Assembly (NCBI GenBank): GCA_036258055.1
Contig: DATAEK010000206.1
Location: forward strand, 1 to 13,789
Length of the DNA stretch: 13,789 bases
Origin: DATAEK01 sp036258055
GTDB lineage: Bacteria > Acidobacteriota > Vicinamibacteria > Vicinamibacterales > 2-12-FULL-66-21
Direction of reading: 5' to 3'
The notes beneath the pieces are model-generated. The model was not told the origin of the DNA. It saw only the letters and a list, made by a program, of their open reading frames with translations, and did no database searches. Each line of letters opens with the position of its first letter. The first letter of the stretch is position 1. The translations under genes were made by a program, and so were the position numbers. Below are positions 1 to 6,999 of the stretch, in pieces.

Positions 1-70
1 CGGCGATCGTCGCGCCGAGGGGCGCACTCGCGCTGCGCTGGACGGCGCTCCTGACGACGCTCGGGCTCAT
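1..70 (-). CDS. N-terminal fragment of a gene, possibly GlgX-type glycogen debranching enzyme (partial)
   Basis: An ATG on the minus strand at 70-68 overlaps the glgP stop codon as ATGA, and the frame stays open for 23 codons to the window edge. The visible peptide ends in SAPLGATIA. Isoamylase-type debranching enzymes (GlgX/TreX) commonly begin with a short variable stretch followed by a PLGAT motif and the CBM48 domain, so this fits a glycogen debranching enzyme placed right after glycogen phosphorylase. The GGGG within the last glgP codons could serve as ribosome-binding site, and the overlap suggests translational coupling. Only 23 residues are visible, so the family call is an inference from one short motif and the adjacent gene. 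Other glycogen or trehalose enzymes of the same superfamily would also fit. Confidence 0.45.
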   Translation of the reverse strand, partial: MSPSVVRSAVQRSASAPLGATIA

Positions 71-2586
71 GGGTGCCCCAGGTTCGGCGTGGTCGGATTG
101 ACGTGCCAGATGTCGCGGCAGTACTCCCGAATCGAGCGGTCCGACGAGAACCGTCCGACGCGAGCGCAGTTGAGAATGGACATGCGCGTCCACCGGTCCT
201 GATCACGATACGCGTCGCTCACGCGTTCCTGGCAGTCCACGTAGGCCGCGAAGTCGGCCAAGAGCAGGTACTCGTCGCGGGTCAGCAGCGATTCAATGAG
301 CGGACGGAACAGCTCGCGATCGCCGTTCGAGAACGATCCGTTGGCGATCTGATCGATCGCCTCGCGCAACTCCGGATTCGACTCGTAAATGCTGCGCGGG
401 TTGTAGCCGTCGCGCTTCTGCTGCGCCACGGCGTCGGCCGTAAGACCGAACAGGAAGAAGTGCTCATGGCCGACGGCGTCGCGGATCTCGACGTTCGCGC
501 CGTCCAGCGTGCCGATCGTCAACGCCCCGTTCATCGCGAACTTCATGTTGCCGGTGCCGGAGGCTTCTTTACCGGCCGTGGAAGTCTGTTCCGACAAATC
601 CGCGGCAGGATACACACGTTGGCTGTTCTTGACGTTGAAGTCCGGCAGGAACACCACCTTGAGCAGCCGAGATACCTTCGGGTCCCGGTTGACCACGGCG
701 GCGACCGAGTTGATCAACTTGATGATCAGCTTCGCCATGCGGTAGCCGGGAGCGGCCTTGCCGCCGAAGACCACCGTGCGCGGCGTTGCTTCGCGCGAGT
801 CATCACGTCTCAGCCGGTTGTAATGCATAACCAGATACAGGACGTTCAAGTGTTGGCGCTTGTACTCGTGCAGCCGCTTGACCTGGATGTCGAAGAGCGA
901 TTGCGGATCGACGACGATGCCCGTGCGGTCCTTGATCTGGCTGGCGAGGGCTTGCTTGTTGTCTGCTTTCACCGCCTGCCACTCACTCTGGAAAGCGGCG
1001 TCGCCGGCCAGCGGCTCGAGCTGGGCGAGGTCGTCGAGATTGGCTATCCATCGCTCGCCGATCCTGCTGGTGATGAGCGCGCTCAACTTCGGATTGGCCA
1101 GCACGATCCAGCGCCGCGGCGTCACGCCGTTGGTCACGTTGACGAATTTGCTCGGCGACACGCGGTAGAAGTCGGCGAGCACGGTTTGCTTGAGGAGCTC
1201 CGTGTGAAGCGCGGCCACCCCGTTGATGGCGTGGCTGCCCACGCTGGCCAGGTGAGCCATGCGGACGTACTTCTGGCCCGTCTCGTCGATCACCGACAGG
1301 CGCCGGACCAGCTGATCGTCTCCCGGATGAGCAGTTCGCACACCGTCGAGGAAGCGGCGGTTGATCTCGTAAATGATTTCGAGATGCCGCGGCAGCAGTG
1401 TGCCGAAGAGGGGCAGTGGCCATTTCTCGAGCGCTTCGGCCAGGAGCGTGTGGTTCGTGTAGGCGCAGGATCGCTGCGTGATCCCCCACGCCTGTTCCCA
1501 GTCCATGGCGTGTTCGTCGACCAAAAGGCGCATCAGTTCCGCGACGGCGATCGAGGGGTGCGTGTCGTTCAACTGCGCGGCCCAGGACGAGTCGAACTGG
1601 CCGAGGGGCCTGCCCCGCATCAGATGGAGGCGGATCATGTCCTGCAGCGAGCAGGAGACGAAAAAGTACTGCTGCTGCAATCGCAGTTTCTTCCCGGCCT
1701 CCGGCTCGTCGTTCGGGTAGAGCACCTTCGAGATCGTCTCAGACGCGACCTTCTCGTGCACCGCGCCGTAATAGTCGCCGACGTTGAACGCCTCGAAATC
1801 GAAGGACTCGGTCGCCTCTGCCTTCCACAGACGCAGCAGGTTCGTCGTGGCGGTGTGGTAACCCGGCACCGGCGTGTCATACGCGATGCCCTTGACCACC
1901 TGTTCGGCCAGCCAGCGGACCCGGTAGCGGCCGCGCTCGTCGTGGTCGTGTTGAGTGCGGCCGCCGAACTTCACGTCGAACGTGACTTCCGACCGCAGGA
2001 TTTCCCACGGATTGCCGAAGCGCAGCCACTTGTCGGTCAGCTCGATCTGCCAGCCGTCGTGAATGGCCTGATCGAAGATGCCGAACTCGTATCGGATGCC
2101 GTATCCAATGGCGGGCACGTTGAGCGTCGCGAGCGAATCCATGTAGCATGCCGCCAGGCGGCCCAGACCACCGTTGCCCAGACCGGGCTCTTCTTCCTGA
2201 TCCAGGACGTCGGACAGATTCTGACCGAGGCTGGCAAGCGCCTCCTCCACTGCCTGCCAGATCCCGAGGTTGATCAGACCGTTACCCAGATGCGGACCTG
2301 TCAGGAACTCCGCGGACAGGTAGGCGACGACCTTGGCGGTACCGGTGTCGGTAATCGTTTCCACGGTCGAGATGTAGCGGTCTATCAGGCGATCGCGAAC
2401 CGTGTAGGCGAGCGCCATGTACCAATCGTTGAGCGTCGCGTACCGTGCAACCTTGGCCTGGTGGTGGTGGAGGTTGTCGATCAGGGCCCGGGCGATCGCG
2501 TCCGACCCGAGTCCGGTTCGGATGCTGGCATCGTCGGTCCGAGAAGTGGATACGGTTTTCGCCCGGTTCGTACCTTTGGATGTCAT
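67..2586 (-). CDS. glgP: glycogen/alpha-glucan phosphorylase
   Basis: PLP-dependent GT35 enzyme that releases glucose-1-phosphate from glycogen with inorganic phosphate, in the cytoplasm. The protein is 839 residues from the chosen ATG, normal for the family (about 800-840). Visible landmarks are GLGNGGLGRLAACYMDSLATL-type residues in the N-terminal domain, QVKRLHEYKRQ in the C-terminal domain, PAADLSEQTSTAGKEASGTG, and the PLP-lysine motif EASGTGNMKFAMN with the lysine near residue 682 (codon at 541-543). An in-frame GTG at 2613 would add nine residues. The ATG at 2586 is preferred because family N-termini are variable and it has a GGTGG just upstream, but that spacing is tight and the choice is not certain. 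The gene lies 105 bp downstream of ppk2 on the same strand and overlaps the next gene by ATGA. A long antisense frame across it is a GC-rich shadow. Confidence 0.97.
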   Translation of the reverse strand: MTSKGTNRAKTVSTSRTDDASIRTGLGSDAIARALIDNLHHHQAKVARYATLNDWYMALAYTVRDRLIDRYISTVETITDTGTAKVVAYLSAEFLTGPHLGNGLINLGIWQAVEEALASLGQNLSDVLDQEEEPGLGNGGLGRLAACYMDSLATLNVPAIGYGIRYEFGIFDQAIHDGWQIELTDKWLRFGNPWEILRSEVTFDVKFGGRTQHDHDERGRYRVRWLAEQVVKGIAYDTPVPGYHTATTNLLRLWKAEATESFDFEAFNVGDYYGAVHEKVASETISKVLYPNDEPEAGKKLRLQQQYFFVSCSLQDMIRLHLMRGRPLGQFDSSWAAQLNDTHPSIAVAELMRLLVDEHAMDWEQAWGITQRSCAYTNHTLLAEALEKWPLPLFGTLLPRHLEIIYEINRRFLDGVRTAHPGDDQLVRRLSVIDETGQKYVRMAHLASVGSHAINGVAALHTELLKQTVLADFYRVSPSKFVNVTNGVTPRRWIVLANPKLSALITSRIGERWIANLDDLAQLEPLAGDAAFQSEWQAVKADNKQALASQIKDRTGIVVDPQSLFDIQVKRLHEYKRQHLNVLYLVMHYNRLRRDDSREATPRTVVFGGKAAPGYRMAKLIIKLINSVAAVVNRDPKVSRLLKVVFLPDFNVKNSQRVYPAADLSEQTSTAGKEASGTGNMKFAMNGALTIGTLDGANVEIRDAVGHEHFFLFGLTADAVAQQKRDGYNPRSIYESNPELREAIDQIANGSFSNGDRELFRPLIESLLTRDEYLLLADFAAYVDCQERVSDAYRDQDRWTRMSILNCARVGRFSSDRSIREYCRDIWHVNPTTPNLGHP

Positions 2587-2691
2587 GGGTCCACCGTCGA
2601 CGGCGATTTCCACGCGTCGCCAGGAACGCGCCCCCGGCTGCCGGCCGCGCGCGATCGAGCCAGGCTGGGATGACCCGGACAGACCCGAGGC

Positions 2692-3465
2692 TCAGTAACG
2701 TTCCCGGACGAACCGCCGCCGGGCAATCGTCGCGTCGTCGTCGTACGCCCGCTTCGTCGATCGCGCCGGCAGCTTGACCTTCTTCCGCGGCAGCTTCTTG
2801 TGCGGGATCAGCGAGAGCAGGTGCGCGATCGTGTTCAGACGGGCAGTTCGCTTGTCGTCCGAGCGGACGATGTACCAGGGGGCGATCTTCGTGTCGGTGT
2901 GCTTCAGCATGATGTCGCGCGCGCGGGAGTAATCGTACCAGCGTTTGCGCGATGGCAGATCCATGGGGCTGAGCTTCCACTGGCGCAGCGGATCGGTGAC
3001 GCGTGCTTCGAAGCGGCGTTTCTGCTCGGCGTTGCTCACCTCCAGCCACACCTTGATGAGGATCGTGCCACCCTCGATTATGAACTTCTCGAGTTGCGGA
3101 ATCAGCTTGAGGGCTCGTTCATGCTGCTCAGGTGTGCAGAAGCCCATCACTTGCTCGACGCCGAGGCGGTTGTACCAGCTGCGGTCGAAGATGACGATTT
3201 CGCCGCGGGCGGGGAAGTGCTCCAGGTATCGCTGGAGGTAAATCTGTGTTTTTTCGCGGTCAGACGGCGCCGGCAATGCGACGACCCGAAACACGCGAGG
3301 GCTGACTCGTTCGGTAAGCGCGCGGATCGTGCCGCCTTTACCCGCTCCGTCGCGGCCCTCGAACACGATCACGACACGCAGCTTCTTCTCCTTGACCCAT
3401 TCCTGAAGGTGGCACAGATCCACCTGCAGCTTCCGCAGCGTCTTCTCGTACTTGGCGCGTTTCAT
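2692..3465 (-). CDS. ppk2: polyphosphate kinase 2 (PPK2 family, class I-like)
   Basis: Cytoplasmic kinase that transfers phosphate between polyphosphate and nucleotides; class I members mainly make ATP or GTP from ADP or GDP. The 257-residue protein carries a Walker A loop GRDGAGKGG at residues 37-45, a Walker B stretch VIFDRSWYNRLGVE at 91-104, the MGFCT segment at 107-111, and a basic lid region with SDDKRTARLN near 202-211. These match the short, single-domain class I PPK2 group by eye. Substrate direction cannot be decided from sequence. Many enzymes have Ala where the loop here has Gly40. The C-terminus is a Lys/Arg-rich tail. The ATG at 3465 follows an AGGA at about 10 nt. A 94-nt structured repeat ends 21 nt before the start codon. 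glgP follows on the same strand, so stored phosphate and stored glucose are handled side by side. Confidence 0.95.
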   Translation of the reverse strand: MKRAKYEKTLRKLQVDLCHLQEWVKEKKLRVVIVFEGRDGAGKGGTIRALTERVSPRVFRVVALPAPSDREKTQIYLQRYLEHFPARGEIVIFDRSWYNRLGVEQVMGFCTPEQHERALKLIPQLEKFIIEGGTILIKVWLEVSNAEQKRRFEARVTDPLRQWKLSPMDLPSRKRWYDYSRARDIMLKHTDTKIAPWYIVRSDDKRTARLNTIAHLLSLIPHKKLPRKKVKLPARSTKRAYDDDATIARRRFVRERY

Positions 3466-3486
3466 CGGTCGCTCGTCCTGTCTAAA

Positions 3487-3580
3487 CCGGGGGACTTCGT
3501 CCCCCGGACCCCCTGACGCCGTCGCTCGCGGGGCCCCACGATCCCCGCTCCGCTCCGGCGGGGCGCGCCTGCGGCGCGCC
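3487..3580 (-). repeat. 94-nt structured intergenic element, copy A (leader of ppk2)
   Basis: Read on the minus strand, this begins with an AscI-like double palindrome (GGCGCGCC, spacer GCA, GGCGCGCC at 3562-3580). It continues through a CGCCGGAGCGGAG block and a 21-nt block (3517-3537) identical to copy B. It ends with a hairpin whose arms are CCGGGGGAC and GTCCCCCGG around a GAA loop (3487-3507). Hand alignment to copy B (9246-9339) gives about 80 identical positions of 94. The element ends 21 nt upstream of the ppk2 ATG. It may be a dispersed REP/BIME-like repeat or a cis-acting RNA leader. Confidence 0.85.
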
Positions 3581-3604
3581 TAAGCCATCCAGCGGCGATC
3601 TTCG

Positions 3605-3631
3605 ACGGTGGACCACCAGCGCGTTCACCGT
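3605..3631 (-). other. hairpin directly after the ABM-like gene
   Basis: Six-base perfect arms ACGGTG (3605-3610) and CACCGT (3626-3631) begin one base after the stop codon of the ABM-like gene. There is no T-run after it on the minus strand, so it is not a classical intrinsic terminator. It could be a weak terminator, a 3'-end stabiliser or chance. A shorter GGTGG/CCACC palindrome competes within it. Confidence 0.25.
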
Positions 3632-3961
3632 TCACTGCGCGAGCTGCCCCCGTACTTCTGCCACGTAATCCAGCCCCCGTGTCTTCGTGACGAAATCGAA
3701 CTGCACGCGGGGAGGGCCTTGGGCCGATTCCATCACTGCCAGCACGGAGGTAAAGGCCGGTGTGCGCACGCGATGTTGCAGGTCGGCTTCGGCCGCCCAT
3801 TCCTCCTCGTAGTGCACGGTCGAATCGAGATCCACCCATGCCGCACATCCCAGACAACCCGGCTCGAGCCGCGTGGCCGTCATAAGGAAGCGGAAGGCCT
3901 CGAGAAGATCCTGAACGCCTCGCGCGGAGGTCGCATTCAGCGCGACAGTGAGCCGCACCAT
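3632..3961 (-). CDS. ABM/YgiN-like small monooxygenase-fold protein
   Basis: A 109-residue protein starting MVRLTVALNAT. It has the pattern of the antibiotic-biosynthesis-monooxygenase (ABM, dimeric ferredoxin-like) fold: a beta strand, a helix with FRFLMTATRLEPGC, a strand with VHYEEEWAAEADLQ, a helix with RTPAFTSVLAVME, and a last strand PPRVQFDFV. Known relatives include quinol monooxygenase YgiN and heme-degrading enzymes, but many are uncharacterised, so no substrate is claimed. The frame is open up to an ATG at 4150 that overlaps the stop of the upstream regulator. The added 63 residues look like non-coding sequence and lie before the first ABM strand, so the ATG at 3961 is chosen although its ribosome-binding site is weak. 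This leaves a leader of about 181 nt behind the sigma-54 activator gene, which could mean its own promoter. The CxxC at the end of EPGCLGC is notable. Confidence 0.75.
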   Translation of the reverse strand: MVRLTVALNATSARGVQDLLEAFRFLMTATRLEPGCLGCAAWVDLDSTVHYEEEWAAEADLQHRVRTPAFTSVLAVMESAQGPPRVQFDFVTKTRGLDYVAEVRGQLAQ

Positions 3962-4142
3962 GCCCGCGAGCCTAAGCACCGGCCGTTCCAAACTGCCCCC
4001 CTGCACGCCAGCGGCCGTTAACGCTGTCAGATGAACAATTTCGCCACAGCCGGCCGCGATCGCGAGAATCTCGTTACGGAAGAATGCCCCCGGCGTCGCA
4101 GAGGTTCCCCGGCATACCGGAGGCTGAAGAAGGGCCCCTATC

Positions 4143-6086
4143 TTAGGCATGGCGCGGACGTCTGAGTCCCAGTCTGGCCATGCGCGTTTCGAGCGTGGTG
4201 GGCTTCAGCCCAAGGCGCTCGGCGGCACCGCCGGGTCCGCGAATCCGCCAGCCCGCGCCGTCGAGCACGCCCCGGATGTGTTCCTTCTCCACGTCGACCA
4301 GCTTCGTGCTGCGCCTGGCCGCCGCGTTCGACGACTGCGGCACCAGAATCGTGAGACGCGGGCCGGTGGCCACGATCATCGCGCGCTCGACGACGTTCCG
4401 GAGCTCGCGCACGTTGCCCGGCCACGAATACTGCTGCAAAGCGGCGAGGCTCTCCTTGCTGACCGACTCGATCCGTTTGCCGAACGCCGTCGAAAACTCA
4501 TCCACGAAGCGCCGGACGATTTGCGGAATGTCCTCCGTGCGCTCGCGCAATGGCGGCACGCGAATCGGGAACACGTTGAGCCGGTAGAACAGATCCTCTC
4601 GAAACGCCCCCTCCCCAATCAACCGCTCCAGGTTTTGATGGGTGGCGGCGATGATCCGCGTGTCCACGGTGATCGGCTGAGGGCTGCCCAGCCGCTCGAT
4701 CTGCCGTTCCTCGAGTACGCGGAGCAGTTTTACCTGCACCTCGGGCGGCAGATCGCCGATCTCGTCAAGGAAGATCGTCGAATGATCGGCGAGCTCGAAT
4801 CGGCCCACCTGGCGCGACAGCGCGCCCGTATACGCGCCCTTTTCGCGTCCGAACAGCTCACTCTCGATCAACGTCGCCGGAATTGCCGCGCAGTTCACCC
4901 GTACCATCGGCCGTCCGCGCCGCGGTCCCAGCTCGTGGATCTGGGAGGCAAACAGCTCCTTTCCGGTTCCGGTCTCGCCCAGCAGCAGCACGGTCGAATC
5001 CGTCGTCGCTACCTGCTGGATCTGCTCCAGGACCCGCTGCAACGCGGCGCTCTGTCCGACGATATGCGTCGATCCCGTCCATTGCCGTGTTTCCCGGAGC
5101 GACGTGTTCTCGACCTGCAGCTCGTCCTTCAGACGTTCGACCTCCGTCAGCGCGCGGCGCACCGCTTCGTCGCGCTGCTGCCGCGCCAGGACCTGGCCGA
5201 ACAGACTGGCGATCACCTCGACCCGGTGCAGCATCTCATGCCGCCGCTCTCGATCGAGATGCCCGTTCTGGAACTCCATGACCCCGGCCACGCGGCCCTC
5301 GACCGACAGCGGCACTACGAAGGCCGACTTCGTGCCGAGGAGCTGGTAGTGACGACGATCGGTGTCATCTGGAATTTCGTCCGGCATCGAGAACACGACG
5401 ACCCCGCCGGCCATGACTCGCTCGAACGTCCACGGGAAGAGCTCTTGGGGTGATCCCTCGAGATTCCGAGGCGCAACGGTGGGCGCGTTCCAGCTGATTG
5501 GCTCGCCTAGCACGCCGTCCGAGCCAACTCTGTGGAAGGTGCTCCGGTCGACCCCCAAAGCCGTCGAGATGCGGGCCAGAGCCTCGCGGATGCCGCGGTC
5601 GATTTCAGCCGCAGGAAGATTGATGAACTGGCCGGATAACTCCGCAAACAGTCGCTCAAACGACAGCTGTTCTTCGTTCGCCAGGCGGTGGGCCTGTGCG
5701 AGTCGGCGGCGCTCCGAGATGTCGACGATGGAGGCGAGCACGAACAGTCCGTTCGTCGTCCGAATCGAGTTCAGTCCTATCTCGACGGGAATCTCAGTGC
5801 CATCCTTGCGGCGTCCGAACAGCTCGAGGCCGGTGCCCATGGGTCTGGCCTCCGGCGAGCGCGCGAAGCCCTTGCGATGGGCAGTGTGCGCGGCGCGCAG
5901 CGCCTCCGGCAGGAGCAACTCGACGGTCTGACCGACCAGCTCGTCTCGCGTGTAGCCGAATTGCCGCTCCACTTCACGGTTGACGAGCACGATGGCCCCG
6001 TCGGGTTCGATGACCAGAACGCCGCTCGGCGATGCCTCGATCGCCAGCTCGAACGTTGCCGGGACGTCGATGCGGTTGGCTGGCAC
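4143..6086 (-). CDS. sigma-54-dependent transcriptional activator, PAS-GAF-AAA+-HTH
   Basis: A 647-residue bacterial enhancer-binding protein. The order is a PAS domain (about 10-125, ending VDISERRR), a GAF domain (about 150-305), a short coiled-coil linker (about 308-333), an AAA+ domain (about 340-575) and a Fis-type HTH (about 600-642). The AAA+ domain has Walker A GETGTGKE at 370-377, the sigma-54 contact loop as GAYTGA at 417-422 (consensus GAFTGA), Walker B IFLDEIGD at 438-445, and the GNVRELRNVVERA segment at 557-569. The recognition region contains GPGGAAERLGLKPTTLETRM. There is no receiver domain, so a small molecule or redox signal sensed by PAS or GAF is likelier than phosphorelay; this is inference. 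The start is a GTG at 6086 with no strong ribosome-binding site. It sits 32 bp after the secreted-protein gene on the same strand. Its target promoters are not identifiable here. Confidence 0.95.
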   Translation of the reverse strand: MPANRIDVPATFELAIEASPSGVLVIEPDGAIVLVNREVERQFGYTRDELVGQTVELLLPEALRAAHTAHRKGFARSPEARPMGTGLELFGRRKDGTEIPVEIGLNSIRTTNGLFVLASIVDISERRRLAQAHRLANEEQLSFERLFAELSGQFINLPAAEIDRGIREALARISTALGVDRSTFHRVGSDGVLGEPISWNAPTVAPRNLEGSPQELFPWTFERVMAGGVVVFSMPDEIPDDTDRRHYQLLGTKSAFVVPLSVEGRVAGVMEFQNGHLDRERRHEMLHRVEVIASLFGQVLARQQRDEAVRRALTEVERLKDELQVENTSLRETRQWTGSTHIVGQSAALQRVLEQIQQVATTDSTVLLLGETGTGKELFASQIHELGPRRGRPMVRVNCAAIPATLIESELFGREKGAYTGALSRQVGRFELADHSTIFLDEIGDLPPEVQVKLLRVLEERQIERLGSPQPITVDTRIIAATHQNLERLIGEGAFREDLFYRLNVFPIRVPPLRERTEDIPQIVRRFVDEFSTAFGKRIESVSKESLAALQQYSWPGNVRELRNVVERAMIVATGPRLTILVPQSSNAAARRSTKLVDVEKEHIRGVLDGAGWRIRGPGGAAERLGLKPTTLETRMARLGLRRPRHA

Positions 6087-6118
6087 GACACGCTCGGAGA
6101 CAGGCCATTGAGGTGCCG

Positions 6119-6688
6119 TTATTTCACCTTCTTGACGCCGGTCAGCCGGACGAGCTCAGCGGCGTAGTCTTCGACGACAAACGCGCCCTGCTTCAAACCG
6201 ACCTTGGCAGCGGGCGACAGCGTGCCCGAGCCGGTCCCCTTCGCGTCCACTTCGATGTCGAGAACGGCGAAGTCGTATCCCTCTTTGGGTTTCGCGCCCG
6301 GAATGCCGGCGCCCAGGAACAGAATCGGTTGATCGGTCACGACGGTCAGGAGTCGGCCTTTGTCGGTCGGACGCTCGATCGTGAGCCGTGCGGGCGTGGG
6401 GGTTCCGGCCCCGAGTTTAACCGTGCCCGTGGGAGCAACGCCGACGAGCGCCTTGCGGAGACCGGCCGCGCCGCCGCTCGTGAACGCCGACCGCATCTTC
6501 TCGGCCTCGCTCTCAGACATCTTTCTGTCGATGGTGATCGTGACGGGTGACGTGGCTGTCGCGCCTCCCGCTGTCTTCACCGTTGCTGTCGCAGTGAACG
6601 TCTCGGCGCCCCCCTGACCCTGGGCGTTTGAGGCGAGGGCCATAAACACTGCCAGCAGGTTGATCGCCGTCTTCTCTCGAAACCTCAT
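6119..6688 (-). CDS. secreted protein of unknown function
   Basis: A 189-residue protein whose ATG at 6688 is preceded by a strong GGAGGAGG ribosome-binding site. The frame stays open upstream to 6811, but the extra 41 residues have no support. The N-terminus MRFREKTAINLLAVFMALAS is a typical Sec signal peptide with probable cleavage near SNAQG, so the product is probably periplasmic or extracellular. The mature part starts with a Thr/Ala-rich strand-like segment (TATATVKTAGGATATSP), then a charged helical piece (about 53-75) and a beta-rich half. There are no Cys residues, lipobox or recognisable catalytic motif. It precedes the sigma-54 activator by 32 bp and is probably co-transcribed with it. 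I do not recognise a named family. Confidence 0.85.
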   Translation of the reverse strand: MRFREKTAINLLAVFMALASNAQGQGGAETFTATATVKTAGGATATSPVTITIDRKMSESEAEKMRSAFTSGGAAGLRKALVGVAPTGTVKLGAGTPTPARLTIERPTDKGRLLTVVTDQPILFLGAGIPGAKPKEGYDFAVLDIEVDAKGTGSGTLSPAAKVGLKQGAFVVEDYAAELVRLTGVKKVK

Positions 6689-6999
6689 TGCTCCTCCTCC
6701 ACTCGGTGTCGCGATTGTGGGCTGCAGGTGTGCAGCAGACGTACCAGCGACATTCCCGTCGGCAAACGTTGCCGCGGCATACCGGATACACGCGTTTGAA
6801 CGCCTGAACACTGACTCTGTCCTCCGGCATCGCGGAGCACGTCCGAAATACCGGAGGCCGATTCTACGATGAAGCGCAAGCGCGTGCGTCGCCGACCTCG
6901 CATAACGCGGTGAGCGGGATGCGTTTTCAGTTTCTGGTGAGCGGGCACGACCGGGCGGGTGGCGTGGGCACAGGCCGTGCTCTTCGGTGGCACACGGAC
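6689..6999. promoter_or_regulatory. divergent intergenic region between the secreted-protein gene and the atp operon
   Basis: These 311 bases must hold the promoters for both blocks, because genes run away from it on both sides. I see no pair of -35/-10 boxes good enough to name. It contains an inverted repeat at 6821-6857 and a tiny Arg-rich reading frame at 6869-6913, described separately. A frame extending atpB upstream (from 6910 or 6919) covers its right end but is considered untranslated leader. There is no atpI or atpZ gene in it. Confidence 0.6.
6821..6857. promoter_or_regulatory. nested inverted repeat in the atp operon leader
   Basis: Seven-base arms CCTCCGG (6821-6827) and CCGGAGG (6851-6857) enclose a second pair, CGGA (6833-6836) and TCCG (6842-6845). 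The right arm contains the only Shine-Dalgarno-like GGAGG in this stretch. It could be an operator for a divergent regulator, or an RNA hairpin if transcription starts upstream. With 7-bp arms in GC-rich DNA, chance is a serious alternative. Confidence 0.3.

Noticed and set aside
73..2673. 866-codon open frame on the plus strand opposite glgP
   Set aside because: Its product is low-complexity, rich in Arg, Val and Asp with no family pattern. The minus strand encodes an unmistakable glycogen phosphorylase, so this is a codon-bias shadow.
2587..2691. Search for a promoter or small gene between ppk2 and glgP
   Set aside because: Only short GC palindromes were seen. No convincing promoter, terminator or reading frame was found.
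3994..4010. Possible -24/-12 (sigma-54) promoter ahead of the ABM-like gene: TGGCGTG and GGGCA on the minus strand
   Set aside because: The spacing between the GG and GC elements is one base too long and the -12 half is only a G-run, so the match is not good enough.
4111..4124. ATACCGGAGG-like strings recurring in leaders (4114, 6779, 6848)
   Set aside because: Matches of 10-11 bases are expected by chance many times in a window of this size, and orientation relative to genes is inconsistent.
3962..4150. 63-residue N-terminal extension of the ABM-like gene, starting in the stop of the sigma-54 regulator
   Set aside because: The extra residues precede the first strand of a complete ABM-type domain and have no domain-like pattern. 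The ATG at 3961 gives a normal-length protein.
6081..6097. TGGCACG followed by GC near the start of the regulator gene, resembling a sigma-54 promoter
   Set aside because: The GC comes two bases too early for the strict -24/-12 spacing, and it points toward the end of the secreted-protein gene.
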